Assembly (NCBI GenBank): GCA_937879855.1
Contig: CALFMO010000046.1
Location: 1-51,056, forward strand
Length of the DNA stretch: 51,056 nt
Direction of reading: 5' to 3'
DNA from: an uncultured Acidobacteriaceae bacterium
GTDB lineage: Bacteria; Acidobacteriota; Terriglobia; Terriglobales; Acidobacteriaceae
The notes under the pieces were generated by a model. The model had not been told where the DNA came from. It ran no database searches and was given only the letters and a program-made list of their open reading frames with translations. The position numbers were made by a program, and so were the translations under genes. Shown piece by piece: positions 32,391 to 41,744 of this stretch (positions are counted from its first letter, which is position 1; each line of letters starts with the position of its first letter).

Positions 32391-33821
32391 TCAGGAGCGC
32401 GAGACTTCGTCGAGCACTTCTCCAGTGGGGCTCAGTAGCTGGATTTGGAGCTGCATCTGACCGAGGGCGTGCGTGGAGCAACTCAGGCAGGGGTCGTAGC
32501 AGCGGATCACGGCCTCGACGCGGTTGAGCATGCCGGGAGTGAGGCGGTTGCCGTGCACATAATGTTTGGCTACCTGCAGCACGCTGCGGTTCATGGCCAG
32601 GTTGTTTTGTCCGGTGGCGATGATGAGGTTCACCCAGCGGATCAGGCCCTGCTCGTCGATTTTATAGTGGTGGAATAGTGTGCCGCGCGGGGCTTCGGCA
32701 GCGCCCACACCTTCGAGTTCGTTGGGCCGGGCCACGGCGCGCACGTGCTTGGAGAGAATTTCGGGATCGTTCAGCAATTGTTCCAGGCGCTCGATGCAGT
32801 AGAGGATTTCGATGAGGCGCGCGTGGTGATAGTGGAACGAGCTTAGGACTGCAGTGCGCTGCAACTCGTGGAACTCGGCGAGTTCCTGGTCGGCGCGCGG
32901 CGTGCCGCAGCGATCGGCGACGTTCAGGCGGGCCAAGGGCCCAACGCGGTAGATGCCGTCGGGAAATCCGTTGGGTTTGTAGTACGAAGATTTGAGATAG
33001 CTCCAGGGCTCGACCTTTTCGCCGATGTAGTCGGAATATTTTGTGGGGTCAAGATCGTCGGCGACCACGTGGCCGGAGGCATCGACGATGCGGATCTTGC
33101 CGTCGTAGAAGGTCAGGCCGTTGTCCTTCTTGACGATGCCCATGAACAGCGTGGGAAAATTTCCGAAGACGGAGATCTCTTCGCGGAAGCGCTCCATCGT
33201 GCTCTTGAACCACTCCAGAGTGCGCTCGGCAATGGCGAGCGCGTCAGGTAGCGCCGAAAGTATCGCGTCCCGGTTGGCCTCGGTGAGCGGCTCGCTCACG
33301 CCCCCAGGAACGATCCACGCGGGATGGATGCGCTTGCCGCCCAGGCGCTCGATGATGCGCTGTCCGAACTGGCGCAGGCGAATGCCGTCCAAGGCGAGCT
33401 CGGGGTTTTTCTGGGCGACCCCAAAAATGTTGCTGGTGGCCGGATCGGCGTCCATGCCGAGCAGCAGGTCGGGCGATGAGAGATGGAACAAGCTCAGCGC
33501 GTGTGACTGCGTGACTTGCGCCAGCCCGAAGATGCGGCGCAGCTTGTCGGCCGTGGGCGGAATTTTTACTGCCAGCAGCGAGTCGCAGGCCTTGGCGGAC
33601 GCGATCAGGTGGCTGACCGGGCAGATGCCGCAAATGCGCGCCATCAGCGACGGCATCTCGTAGAACGGGCGGCCTTCGCACAACTTCTCGAAGCCGCGGA
33701 ACTGGGTAACGTGAAAGCGGGCTTCCTCGACCCGGCCGTCCTCGTTCAGGTGAAGCGTGATCTTGGAATGGCCTTCGATGCGTGTAACCGGATCGATGAC
33801 GATGCTGCTGCCCTGCTTCAC
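32391..33821 (-). CDS. hoxH: NiFe hydrogenase large subunit, HoxH (group 3d type)
   Basis: 476 residues from GTG 33821, with AAGGGAGA upstream. Carries the NiFe site. The N-terminal motif is RICGICPVSHLIASAKA (two Cys near 64-67) and the C-terminal motif is DPCLSCSTH (443-451), giving the four nickel ligands. The 25-residue tail beginning ALGQMQLQIQ should be cleaved after the His during maturation. PVTRIEGHSKI at the start, and the company of hoxE, F, U and Y, place it in the bidirectional NAD-linked group 3d rather than a membrane uptake enzyme. H2 oxidation linked to NAD reduction, or the reverse under fermentation, is expected in the cytoplasm. Confidence 0.95.
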   Translation of the reverse strand: MKQGSSIVIDPVTRIEGHSKITLHLNEDGRVEEARFHVTQFRGFEKLCEGRPFYEMPSLMARICGICPVSHLIASAKACDSLLAVKIPPTADKLRRIFGLAQVTQSHALSLFHLSSPDLLLGMDADPATSNIFGVAQKNPELALDGIRLRQFGQRIIERLGGKRIHPAWIVPGGVSEPLTEANRDAILSALPDALAIAERTLEWFKSTMERFREEISVFGNFPTLFMGIVKKDNGLTFYDGKIRIVDASGHVVADDLDPTKYSDYIGEKVEPWSYLKSSYYKPNGFPDGIYRVGPLARLNVADRCGTPRADQELAEFHELQRTAVLSSFHYHHARLIEILYCIERLEQLLNDPEILSKHVRAVARPNELEGVGAAEAPRGTLFHHYKIDEQGLIRWVNLIIATGQNNLAMNRSVLQVAKHYVHGNRLTPGMLNRVEAVIRCYDPCLSCSTHALGQMQLQIQLLSPTGEVLDEVSRS

Positions 33822-33833
33822 GAAGTCTCCCTT

Positions 33834-33880
33834 GTAGCTTCTAGCTGCTAGCCGCTAGCTTCTAGCTAGAAGCTTTTTTT
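33834..33880. repeat. Iterated TAGCTTCTAGC repeat between hoxY and hoxH
   Basis: Short units of the form GCTTCTAGCTGCTAGCCGCTAG are followed by the palindrome GCTTCTAGCTAGAAGC and a run of seven T on the + strand. On the operon strand it is a hairpin preceded by A-tract, so it should not terminate hox transcription. Confidence 0.7.
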
Positions 33881-33906
33881 CGCGAGCCTACCCAACCATT
33901 TCGGCC

Positions 33907-34440
33907 TTACGATCCAAATCTGGTCTTCGTGGTCACCTCCGGCTGGCGGCCTTCCAGCAGCTCGGTAACGACGTAGTAAATTGTCTCGGCCGACGGCGGA
34001 CAGCCCGGGACGAAAACATCTACCTTTACGAACTCGTGCACCGGGCGCGAATTGGGCAACAGCGCGGGCACGACCTGATCGGGAATGCCGGGGTCGAAGG
34101 TCACATTCTCGCGATAGGCCCGGTCATAGACCGCCTTGGTGCCGAATGGATTGCGCATGCCCGGCACATTGGCCGTCACCGCGCAATCGCCCAGCGAGAC
34201 TAGGGTTTTCGTGCGCTCGCGGACGAGCTTGATTTTGTGTAGGTCTTCTTCGCTGCTTACCGCGCCTTCGACGAGCGCCACGTCCACGTTTTCGGGAAAT
34301 TCCTTGGCGTCGACCAGTGGGCTGTAAACCAGGTCGGCCATGCCGGCCACGGTCAGGAGGCGTTCGTCCATATCAAGAAAAGACATGTGGCAGCCGGAAC
34401 AGCCATCGAGCCATACGGTCGCGAGACGCTTTTTACTCAT
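33907..34440 (-). CDS. hoxY: NiFe hydrogenase small subunit, HoxY
   Basis: 177 residues, the short soluble form typical of HoxY, with no signal peptide. Iron-sulfur Cys residues of the proximal cluster are visible: VWLDGCSGCHMSFLDMDE at the start, LVSLGDCAVTANVPGMRNPF in the middle and VFVPGCPPSAETIYYVVTEL near the end. It transfers electrons between the NiFe site of HoxH and the HoxFU diaphorase. It lies between hoxU and hoxH in the usual hoxEFUYH order. Both flanking gaps are occupied by repeats, and the ribosome site is weak (GGGGTTGA before ATG). Confidence 0.94.
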   Translation of the reverse strand: MSKKRLATVWLDGCSGCHMSFLDMDERLLTVAGMADLVYSPLVDAKEFPENVDVALVEGAVSSEEDLHKIKLVRERTKTLVSLGDCAVTANVPGMRNPFGTKAVYDRAYRENVTFDPGIPDQVVPALLPNSRPVHEFVKVDVFVPGCPPSAETIYYVVTELLEGRQPEVTTKTRFGS

Positions 34441-34449
34441 TCAACCCCG

Positions 34450-34569
34450 TTCACCACGAAGGACACGAAGGTACACGAAGGAAACCTTTCACCGCCAAGG
34501 ACACCTACGTTCGTGAAGAGAACTCCTGCCCATGCCTTCCTTCGTGAACCTTCGTGTCCTTCGTGGTTC
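34450..34569. repeat. Large inverted repeat between hoxU and hoxY
   Basis: The left arm (34450-34481) is built from CACGAAGGACACGAAGG units. The right arm (about 34535-34568) is its complement, CCTTCGTGTCCTTCGTGG. The centre carries a degenerate CCGCCAAGGACACC unit. The hox transcript would carry a long stem-loop here, immediately before the hoxY start. Confidence 0.85.
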
Positions 34570-34576
34570 AAACTCT

Positions 34577-35296
34577 TCATTCGTTTTCTTCCCGCATCAT
34601 GGTCAGGTAGGGCAGGAACTGCCGCCGCTTCAGCATCTCGGCGACCGAGCGTCCCTTTTCAAATAAGGCGCCTGTTGGACATACGTGGATGCACTTGCCG
34701 CAACTGGTGCAGGTTTCGGACGATCCCCAAGGTTCGTTCAAGTCGGTGATGACCTTGGCGTCGATGCCGCGACCCATGATGTCCCAGGTATGCGCGCCTT
34801 CAATTTCGTCGCACACGCGTACGCAGCGGGTGCACAGGATGCAGCGGTTGTGGTCGATGACGAAACGGTCGTGCGACGCGTCGACCTCTTCTTTGGGATA
34901 GCGATAGGGAAAGTGAACGTGGGTGATGCCCAGGCGCTGGGCCAGCATCTGCATCTCGCAGTGGCCATTGGAAACGCACACCGAGCACACGTGGTTGCGC
35001 TCGGTGAACAGCAGTTCCAGAATCATCCGGCGATAACCCTGCAGGCGCTCGGAATCGGTGGTGACTTCCATGCCTTCCTCGACGACAGTGACGCAGGCAG
35101 GAAGCAACTTGTTCTGCCCTTTGATTTCGACCAGGCACAGGCGGCAGGCGCCGACATCGGAGAGTCCATCCATCTCGCAAAGGCGTGGGATGAAGATTCC
35201 GTTCTGGCGCGCAACGTCGAGAATGGTTTCTTCCTGGCGTCCGCTCAAGTCGCGGCCATCGATCTTCAGCGTTTTGACGGGTGCGGCCTGCCTCAT
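34577..35296 (-). CDS. hoxU: Bidirectional hydrogenase diaphorase subunit HoxU
   Basis: 239 residues from ATG 35296, which overlaps the hoxF stop (ATGA). Resembles the N-terminal part of NuoG. Clusters seen: a plant-type [2Fe-2S] (RLCEMDGLSDVGACRLCLVE, with ACVT further on), the His/Cys-ligated [4Fe-4S] (HVCSVCVSNGHCEMQ), and two ferredoxin-type [4Fe-4S] motifs (CILCTRCVRVCDE and CTSCGKCIHVCPTGAL). It wires HoxF to HoxY. No part is missing. The 136-base gap to hoxY contains the inverted repeat. Confidence 0.95.
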   Translation of the reverse strand: MRQAAPVKTLKIDGRDLSGRQEETILDVARQNGIFIPRLCEMDGLSDVGACRLCLVEIKGQNKLLPACVTVVEEGMEVTTDSERLQGYRRMILELLFTERNHVCSVCVSNGHCEMQMLAQRLGITHVHFPYRYPKEEVDASHDRFVIDHNRCILCTRCVRVCDEIEGAHTWDIMGRGIDAKVITDLNEPWGSSETCTSCGKCIHVCPTGALFEKGRSVAEMLKRRQFLPYLTMMREENE

Positions 35297-36948
35297 GCGG
35301 TTTCTCCCACCGGCTGTGCGCCACAAACTCCCGCCGGGCACTTGTGCTCTTCAACGTGCGCCCGATACTCCTCGGCGAACGAGCGCAGCGTGCTGACCAC
35401 CGGATTGGGCGCCGATTGTCCCAAGCCGCAGAGGCTGGTGTGCTTGAGTAGGTCGCAGAGTTCTTCCAGCATTTTCATGTCCTGCGCCGTCGCGGTCATG
35501 TTGCCGATAGCGGTGAGGATGCGATGCATCTGGTAGGTGCCAACGCGGCAGGGGATGCACTTGCCGCAGGACTCGGTCATGCAGAAGTCCATAAAGTATT
35601 TCGCGACATCAACCATGCAGGAGCTTTCATCCATCACGATCATGCCGCCGGAGCCCATGATCGAGCCGGCGCGGGCCAACGACTCGTAATCCACCGGCAT
35701 GTCGAGGCAGTCGGAGGGCAGGCAGCCGCCGGAAGGTCCGCCAGTCTGCACCGCTTTGAACTTGCGGCCTTCGGGAATTCCGCCACCGATATCGAAGACC
35801 ATTTCGCGCAGGGAAACACCCATCGGGACTTCGACCAGGCCGGTGTTCTCCACGCGTCCAGCCAGGGCGAAAACTTTTGTGCCCTTACTTTTCTCGGTGC
35901 CGATCTGGGCGTACCACTCGCCGCCGTTGCGGATGATGGGCGCGATGTTGGCGAACGTTTCCACGTTATTGATGAGCGTGGGCTGGCCGAAGAGGCCTTC
36001 CATGGCGGGATAGGGCGGGCGGGGGCGCGGAGTACCGCGCTTGCCTTCGACCGACGCGATCAGAGCGGTCTCCTCGCCGCAGACGAAGGCTCCGGCACCG
36101 AGACGCAAATCCACACGAAAGCTGAAGCGCGTGCCGCAGATGTTGGCGCCGAGCAGACCTACACGTTCGGCTTGCCGAATCGCGTTCTTGAGGCGCTTGA
36201 TGGCCAGGGGATATTCGGCGCGCACATAGATATATCCCTCGGAGGCGCCGACGGCATAGGCGGCGATGAGCATGCCTTCGAGCACACGGTGGGGATCGCT
36301 TTCGAGCACGCTGCGGTCCATGAACGCGCCGGGATCGCCTTCGTCGGCGTTGCAGATGACATACTTCTGCGTGCCCACCGATTTGGAGACGGTGCTCCAC
36401 TTCAGGCCGGTGGGATATCCGGCACCACCACGGCCGCGCAAGCCGCTTTTTGTGATGTGGTCGATAACCTCGCGTGAGGTCATTTCGGTGAGCGCTTTGA
36501 TAAGGGCGGTGTAGCCGTTGGCCGCAATGTAGTCTTCGACGCGATCCGGGTCGATCACGCCGGAGTTCTCCAGCACGATTTTTTTCTGCCGCTGGAAGAA
36601 TGGAACGTCGGTGGGGCAGACGAGCCGCGACACGGGAGTTCCGTCCAGACTGTCCAGAATCGCGGCGCTGTCCGCAGCTTCCACCTTCTTGTAAAGCACT
36701 CCCGCGCTGGTGGAGACGAGCGGCCCCTCGGAGCACAGCCCCATGCAGCCCACGCCTTTGACCTGGCACTGATCCTTGGTGCCGCGGCGATCGACTTCCT
36801 GGTCGAGGCCGTCCTTCACCGCCTGGCTCTGGCAGGAGAGACATCCTGCGGCAACGCACACATTCACCCGCTGGGTGAAGTGGCTCTGAGCCTCGCGTTC
36901 GGTCTCGGCGATCTGGTCGAGTTCCTCCGGCGTCATACGTGTGTCCAT
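35293..36948 (-). CDS. hoxF: Bidirectional hydrogenase diaphorase subunit HoxF (NuoF-like)
   Basis: About 551 residues from ATG 36948; an ATG at 36936 overlapping the hoxE stop (ATGA) is equally possible. Holds FMN and the NAD(H) site. The N-terminal thioredoxin-like [2Fe-2S] domain has CVAAGCLSC and CQVKGVGCMGLCSEGP. Next come the NuoF core GLRGRGGAGYPTGLKW (NADH/FMN glycine loop), CNADEGDPGAFMDR and LGAGAFVCGEETALIASVEG, then the SLBB region, and finally the N3-type [4Fe-4S] motif ESCGKCIPCRVGTYQM with SLCGLGQSAPNP. It exchanges electrons between NAD(H) and the hydrogenase through HoxU. Like many HoxF proteins, it has no C-terminal ferredoxin extension. Confidence 0.95.
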   Translation of the reverse strand: MDTRMTPEELDQIAETEREAQSHFTQRVNVCVAAGCLSCQSQAVKDGLDQEVDRRGTKDQCQVKGVGCMGLCSEGPLVSTSAGVLYKKVEAADSAAILDSLDGTPVSRLVCPTDVPFFQRQKKIVLENSGVIDPDRVEDYIAANGYTALIKALTEMTSREVIDHITKSGLRGRGGAGYPTGLKWSTVSKSVGTQKYVICNADEGDPGAFMDRSVLESDPHRVLEGMLIAAYAVGASEGYIYVRAEYPLAIKRLKNAIRQAERVGLLGANICGTRFSFRVDLRLGAGAFVCGEETALIASVEGKRGTPRPRPPYPAMEGLFGQPTLINNVETFANIAPIIRNGGEWYAQIGTEKSKGTKVFALAGRVENTGLVEVPMGVSLREMVFDIGGGIPEGRKFKAVQTGGPSGGCLPSDCLDMPVDYESLARAGSIMGSGGMIVMDESSCMVDVAKYFMDFCMTESCGKCIPCRVGTYQMHRILTAIGNMTATAQDMKMLEELCDLLKHTSLCGLGQSAPNPVVSTLRSFAEEYRAHVEEHKCPAGVCGAQPVGETA

Positions 36949-37433
36949 TTCTTCAAGTGCTCGCGGATGGCCGGCGTCGCGACCTTGCCGGCAACTTCCT
37001 GGTCGTAGACGACGGCGGGAGCGAGCCCGCACGATCCGAGGCAACGGGCGGTGAGCAGCGAAACCTTTTTGTCGGCGGTGGTCTCCCCGGGAACGATCCC
37101 GAGGTCCCGCTGCACCGCGTCGAGCAGTTGCGGCGCTCCCTTGATATAGCAGGCGGTGCCCATGCAGATTACGCAGGTATGCTCACCCGCAGGTTTCAGG
37201 GTGAAGAAATGGTAGAAGGTGGCAACGCCGTAAGCCCGGCTTAGTGGCACGCGCAACGACATGGCCACATAGCGCAGGGCTTGTACGTCGAGGTACCCGA
37301 AAGCCTCTTGCACGGTATGCAGAGTCTCAATCAAGCCGCGCTGCTGCTGGCCTTGACGCCGTATGGTGGCGTCGACCAGCTTCCAGCGCTTGTCCTGATT
37401 GGGCGGAGTAGGCTTGGCAAGGTATGAGGGCAT
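36933..37433 (-). CDS. hoxE: Bidirectional hydrogenase subunit HoxE (NuoE-like)
   Basis: 166 residues. Thioredoxin-fold [2Fe-2S] protein with ligands in CVICMGTACYIKGAPQLLDA and ARCLGSCGLAPAVVYD. The N-terminal helical region (GLIETLHTVQEAFGYLDVQA, then RAYGVATFYHFFTLKP) is standard NuoE/HoxE. It forms the diaphorase module with HoxF and HoxU. As the first gene of hoxEFUYH it is preceded by a good promoter candidate at 37508-37535 and by a short palindrome in the leader. No other gene separates it from that promoter. Confidence 0.95.
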   Translation of the reverse strand: MPSYLAKPTPPNQDKRWKLVDATIRRQGQQQRGLIETLHTVQEAFGYLDVQALRYVAMSLRVPLSRAYGVATFYHFFTLKPAGEHTCVICMGTACYIKGAPQLLDAVQRDLGIVPGETTADKKVSLLTARCLGSCGLAPAVVYDQEVAGKVATPAIREHLKKWTHV

Positions 37434-37479
37434 ATACGTTTTCGACCGCAGACAAAATCAAAAAATATCCATTATGAAA

Positions 37480-37497
37480 TTCGCGGTGATTCGCGAA
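37480..37497. promoter_or_regulatory. Short inverted repeat in the hox leader
   Basis: TTCGCG-GTGATT-CGCGAA has perfect 6-base arms. It lies about 50 bases before the hoxE start, between the predicted promoter and the gene, where a repressor or a leader stem could act. Confidence 0.35.
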
Positions 37498-37507
37498 GTA
37501 AGAAATG

Positions 37508-37535
37508 ATTGTAGTCCTATGCAACATGCTTGCAA
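37508..37535 (-). promoter_or_regulatory. hoxE: Candidate sigma-70-type promoter for the hox-hyp operon
   Basis: On the minus strand TTGCAA (37535-37530), a 16-base spacer and TACAAT (37513-37508) fit -35 and -10 boxes. Transcription would begin near 37500, giving a leader of about 65 bases before hoxE. Confidence 0.45.
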
Positions 37536-37587
37536 TGATCCAGCTCGCGAAATCTCGCACGCTAGTTTCATTTCGGTTCTAGTCCCA

Positions 37588-38847
37588 TTAGGTCACCACC
37601 ACTGCGTTCGATTCGACGTCCTGCCTCGGCGTATTCCGCTTTGACGGGAGCGCGGAGATCACGATCAGGGTAGCGTCGTCCCTAAATTGGGAAGCGCAAA
37701 ACTGCTTCACCTCGCCGAGCAGACCCGATTTCAGTTCAGACGTCGACTTATCGGCGTAGGTTCGCGCACTCGCAACCAACCGTTGCTCCCCGAATTCCTC
37801 GGCTCCCAATCCTGCTTCGGTAATGCCGTCGGTAAACAGCAACAGCCGGTCTCCCGGATGGAGTTCCACGACGGAATCCTGGTATCTCCAGTCCGGGAAA
37901 ACACCGATCACGGCGCCGCCGTTTTGCAGTTCTCGCACTTCGCCGTCCGCCTGAATCAGAATCGGGAGCAGATGCCCCGCATTTGTGTAGTGAAGCAACC
38001 CGGACTCCGCATCGAGCACGGCATAAAACAAGGTCACAAACTTTCCCGTGGCAATGTTGGCGCACAGAACCGAGTTGACCCGGCTGCATAGAGCTGAAGG
38101 AGAGGTCGACTCGGTGGCGAACGCCCGCACAGTGGCCTGCACATTCGCCATCAGCAGTGCGGCGGATACACTCTTGCCCACAACATCCGCAATGCAAATG
38201 CCGAGCTTGGTCGCGCTCAGCCTGATGACATCGTAGTAGTCGCCGCCTACGACGCGGGCGGGCTCCCATGCTCCGTCAATCTCAAATCCCGGAACTTGAG
38301 GAATTTCTTTCGGCAGGAGAGACTGCTGGATCTCCCGCGCCTGCTGCAATTCCTGCCCATGCAGTTCGCGTTCGGCAGCTTCCAGTTCGATCGCCTGCTG
38401 TAGTTCGCGATTCTTCGATTCCAGCCGCTCCCGAGTATCGCGGTAAAACTGCGAAACCACGCCCACAATCACCGTGGCCATGAACGGGAACTTCCAGCCT
38501 GACGCCAGGAACTGCCACAACTTCTGCCCTGGAAATCCTCGCACGGGGAATTCAATGGTATTGACTACCATCACCCCCGAAACCGCAACCACGAGCAGAA
38601 GCGGCAAGTAGAGCGCCCAGGAATGCAAGAGACTCTTGCGGCGGTAGAGGAAACCCAAGTGATCCTGCATGAGCACGATCAGGTTGCAGAGCGACAGGGT
38701 ATAGATCAGCGTGCTGCCGATCGGTACCGGGCGGTCCGCAGCCCAGAGCGCGGCATAAATCGCGACGGCCACCGCGACGTAGGTCTGCTGGCGGCGAATC
38801 AGGCGCATCGGCTGAAGGGATTGGACTCGCAATTTCATTTCCGCCAT
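37588..38847 (-). CDS. Membrane-anchored SpoIIE/PP2C-family serine phosphatase
   Basis: 419 residues from ATG 38847, chosen for GAGGCGG upstream; ATG 38913 adds 22 residues but has poor spacing. The N-terminal half has about four membrane helices (from TYVAVAVAIYAALWAA to FMATVIVGVVSQFY), then a coiled-coil linker rich in Glu and Gln. The C-terminal phosphatase domain carries LLPKEIPQVPGFEIDG, VVGGDYYDVIRL, CIADVVGKSVSAALLMANVQ, FTDGITEAGLG and DDATLIVI, including the metal-binding Asp residues. Such proteins dephosphorylate anti-sigma-factor antagonists in RsbU-type partner switching. It lies downstream of the universal-stress gene, probably in the same transcript. An RsbR-type domain protein is encoded 6 kb away. 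Confidence 0.9.
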   Translation of the reverse strand: MAEMKLRVQSLQPMRLIRRQQTYVAVAVAIYAALWAADRPVPIGSTLIYTLSLCNLIVLMQDHLGFLYRRKSLLHSWALYLPLLLVVAVSGVMVVNTIEFPVRGFPGQKLWQFLASGWKFPFMATVIVGVVSQFYRDTRERLESKNRELQQAIELEAAERELHGQELQQAREIQQSLLPKEIPQVPGFEIDGAWEPARVVGGDYYDVIRLSATKLGICIADVVGKSVSAALLMANVQATVRAFATESTSPSALCSRVNSVLCANIATGKFVTLFYAVLDAESGLLHYTNAGHLLPILIQADGEVRELQNGGAVIGVFPDWRYQDSVVELHPGDRLLLFTDGITEAGLGAEEFGEQRLVASARTYADKSTSELKSGLLGEVKQFCASQFRDDATLIVISALPSKRNTPRQDVESNAVVVT

Positions 38848-38923
38848 GCGCCGCCTCGACACACTTCGATTGTCGGCACTCTGTACCAGGTTTTCGATTC
38901 GCCCAATATCCATCCTTCAATCG

Positions 38924-39904
38924 TCAGCACCGGATCGTCAGCACCGGGCACATCGCATTGGCAATTACATGGTGCGCCGTAGACCATGGAAAGTGCGTTG
39001 TGCCAACTTCTTCGCAATCACGGGCGCCCAGCACGATCATGTCGGCTTCACGCTCCGACGCCGCTTTCAGAATGCAGTCCGGCGCGGAGCCGAATTCCAG
39101 TATGGTTTCCGGTGCGTATTGCAGCGCGGCCTTGCTGGGAATCAGGTCGTGCAAGCGGCGTATGCCGTCTTCAATGGGGCCGGGACGGCTGCCCAGTTGG
39201 GTGTAGTCCTCGATCACATGCATGAGCGTGAGCCGCGCGCGGAACTCTTCAGCCAGCGAAATGGCTTCCTGCGCGACTAGCGCCGAGTTTTGGGCAAAGT
39301 TGGTGGCAAATAAGATCTGTCGCAGTTCCAGTTCCAGTGGAGCAAGATCGCGTCCTCGGACTTGGAATTCGGGCAGTTTGGCGCGTCCGCAGACTTTCGG
39401 ACCAACGGTCAGCACGGGGCATGGCGCGTGGCGCAGAATGCCCTCCGCGACCGAACCCAGCAGCAACTTGCCCAAGCCGGTGCGGCCATGCGTGCCGAGC
39501 ACGATGAGATCGATCTTTTCGTCTTCGACGATTCCAGCGAGGTTCTCCCACACCTGGCCGTGCCGCACGTAGCTGCGGTGTGGTATTGCCTCCAGGCGGC
39601 CGGAAATCTGGTCGAGTTTCTCCCTGGCCTCGGTATGCGCGTCCTCGTAGATGGTGCTCATGCTGACGTAGTCCACGCCTCCGGTCATCATCAGGATGCT
39701 GGCGTCAGAGAGGACATGCGCGATGTGCAATGTGCTCCCGAAGTGGCGGCAGATGGCTGTAGCGTAGGGTAGGGCTGCTTCTGAGGTTGCTGAGAAATCG
39801 GTGGCAAACAGCACGTTCTTCACCGAAAGTGCTGTGGTTAGAGAGCCTTGTCTATCGGCGCGTGCACTTTTCTTTTCTTCGACTTTCGCTTCAATGAGTG
39901 CCAT
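38924..39904 (-). CDS. Tandem universal stress protein (two UspA domains)
   Basis: 326 residues from ATG 39904, with AGGAGGTG upstream; the frame extension to 39970 is non-coding. Domain 1 (about 28-170) has NVLFATDFSATSEAALPYA and the ATP-binding pattern GTHGRTGLGKLLLGSVAEGI ending CPVLTV. Domain 2 (about 190-326) has QILFATNFAQNSALVAQEAI and ends LGARDCEEVGTTHFPWSTAH with CPVLTI. There the G-x2-G-x9-G(S/T) nucleotide motif is degraded, so only the first domain is likely to bind ATP. A perfect CRP/FNR-type palindrome lies 74-89 bases upstream, suggesting control by redox state, nutrient state or cAMP. It probably shares a transcript with the PP2C phosphatase. Confidence 0.9.
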   Translation of the reverse strand: MALIEAKVEEKKSARADRQGSLTTALSVKNVLFATDFSATSEAALPYATAICRHFGSTLHIAHVLSDASILMMTGGVDYVSMSTIYEDAHTEAREKLDQISGRLEAIPHRSYVRHGQVWENLAGIVEDEKIDLIVLGTHGRTGLGKLLLGSVAEGILRHAPCPVLTVGPKVCGRAKLPEFQVRGRDLAPLELELRQILFATNFAQNSALVAQEAISLAEEFRARLTLMHVIEDYTQLGSRPGPIEDGIRRLHDLIPSKAALQYAPETILEFGSAPDCILKAASEREADMIVLGARDCEEVGTTHFPWSTAHHVIANAMCPVLTIRC

Positions 39905-39977
39905 AAAACACCTCCTGCACCCATCTTGAGGATCACACTTGCCCTCGGTTTTCGATATGGCCGGTGTCACCCGTTTT

Positions 39978-39993
39978 TGTGATTTGGATCACA
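39978..39993. promoter_or_regulatory. Perfect CRP/FNR-type palindrome upstream of the universal stress gene
   Basis: TGTGATTTGGATCACA fits TGTGA-N6-TCACA exactly. It lies 74 bases upstream of the start codon at 39904, a normal distance for an activator site. It is the best of four such sites here. Confidence 0.55.
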
Positions 39994-40004
39994 GCCTAAG
40001 GGTG

Positions 40005-40046
40005 CCCCATCCTCGTCCCGCCGTTTTTTGGCGGGACAGGGTGGGG
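40005..40046. repeat. Dispersed CCCCACCC-type palindrome (copy 2)
   Basis: CCCCATCCTCGTCCCGCC pairs with GGCGGGACAGGGTGGGG across a T-rich loop. It is in inverted orientation relative to the copies at 24368-24409 and 40091-40124. Confidence 0.8.
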
Positions 40047-40090
40047 GTGTTGATTTGTTTTTCAAAGGACTGGAACCGGGAAGTCAAAAT

Positions 40091-40124
40091 CCCCACCCTG
40101 TCGCGAAGCGCGACAAGGGTGGGG
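40091..40124. repeat. Dispersed CCCCACCC-type palindrome (copy 3)
   Basis: CCCCACCCTGTCGCG-AAG-CGCGACAAGGGTGGGG. The flanks TCAAAAT and CACCC match copy 1, while the inner stem differs. It lies just past the end of the 2-oxoacid oxidoreductase operon. Confidence 0.85.
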
Positions 40125-40138
40125 CACCCTCGCTTTAT

Positions 40139-41641
<1,503 letters not shown>

Positions 41642-41662
41642 AGTTTGGCTCCCGCCTGTTCC

Positions 41663-41744
41663 CACGTAGCGGCGGACGCATTCGTCCGCGCGCCGAGACT
41701 TTTAATCGTCCATCGCCCTGGACGAATGCGTCCGGGGCTACGTG
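41663..41744. repeat. Inverted repeat between the alpha and beta-gamma genes
   Basis: The left arm CACGTAGCGGCGGACGCATT continues with CGTCC. The right arm GGACGAATGCGTCCGGGGCT ends in ACGTG. The right arm runs into the alpha gene and supplies its last codons and TAG stop (41738-41740). Confidence 0.8.
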
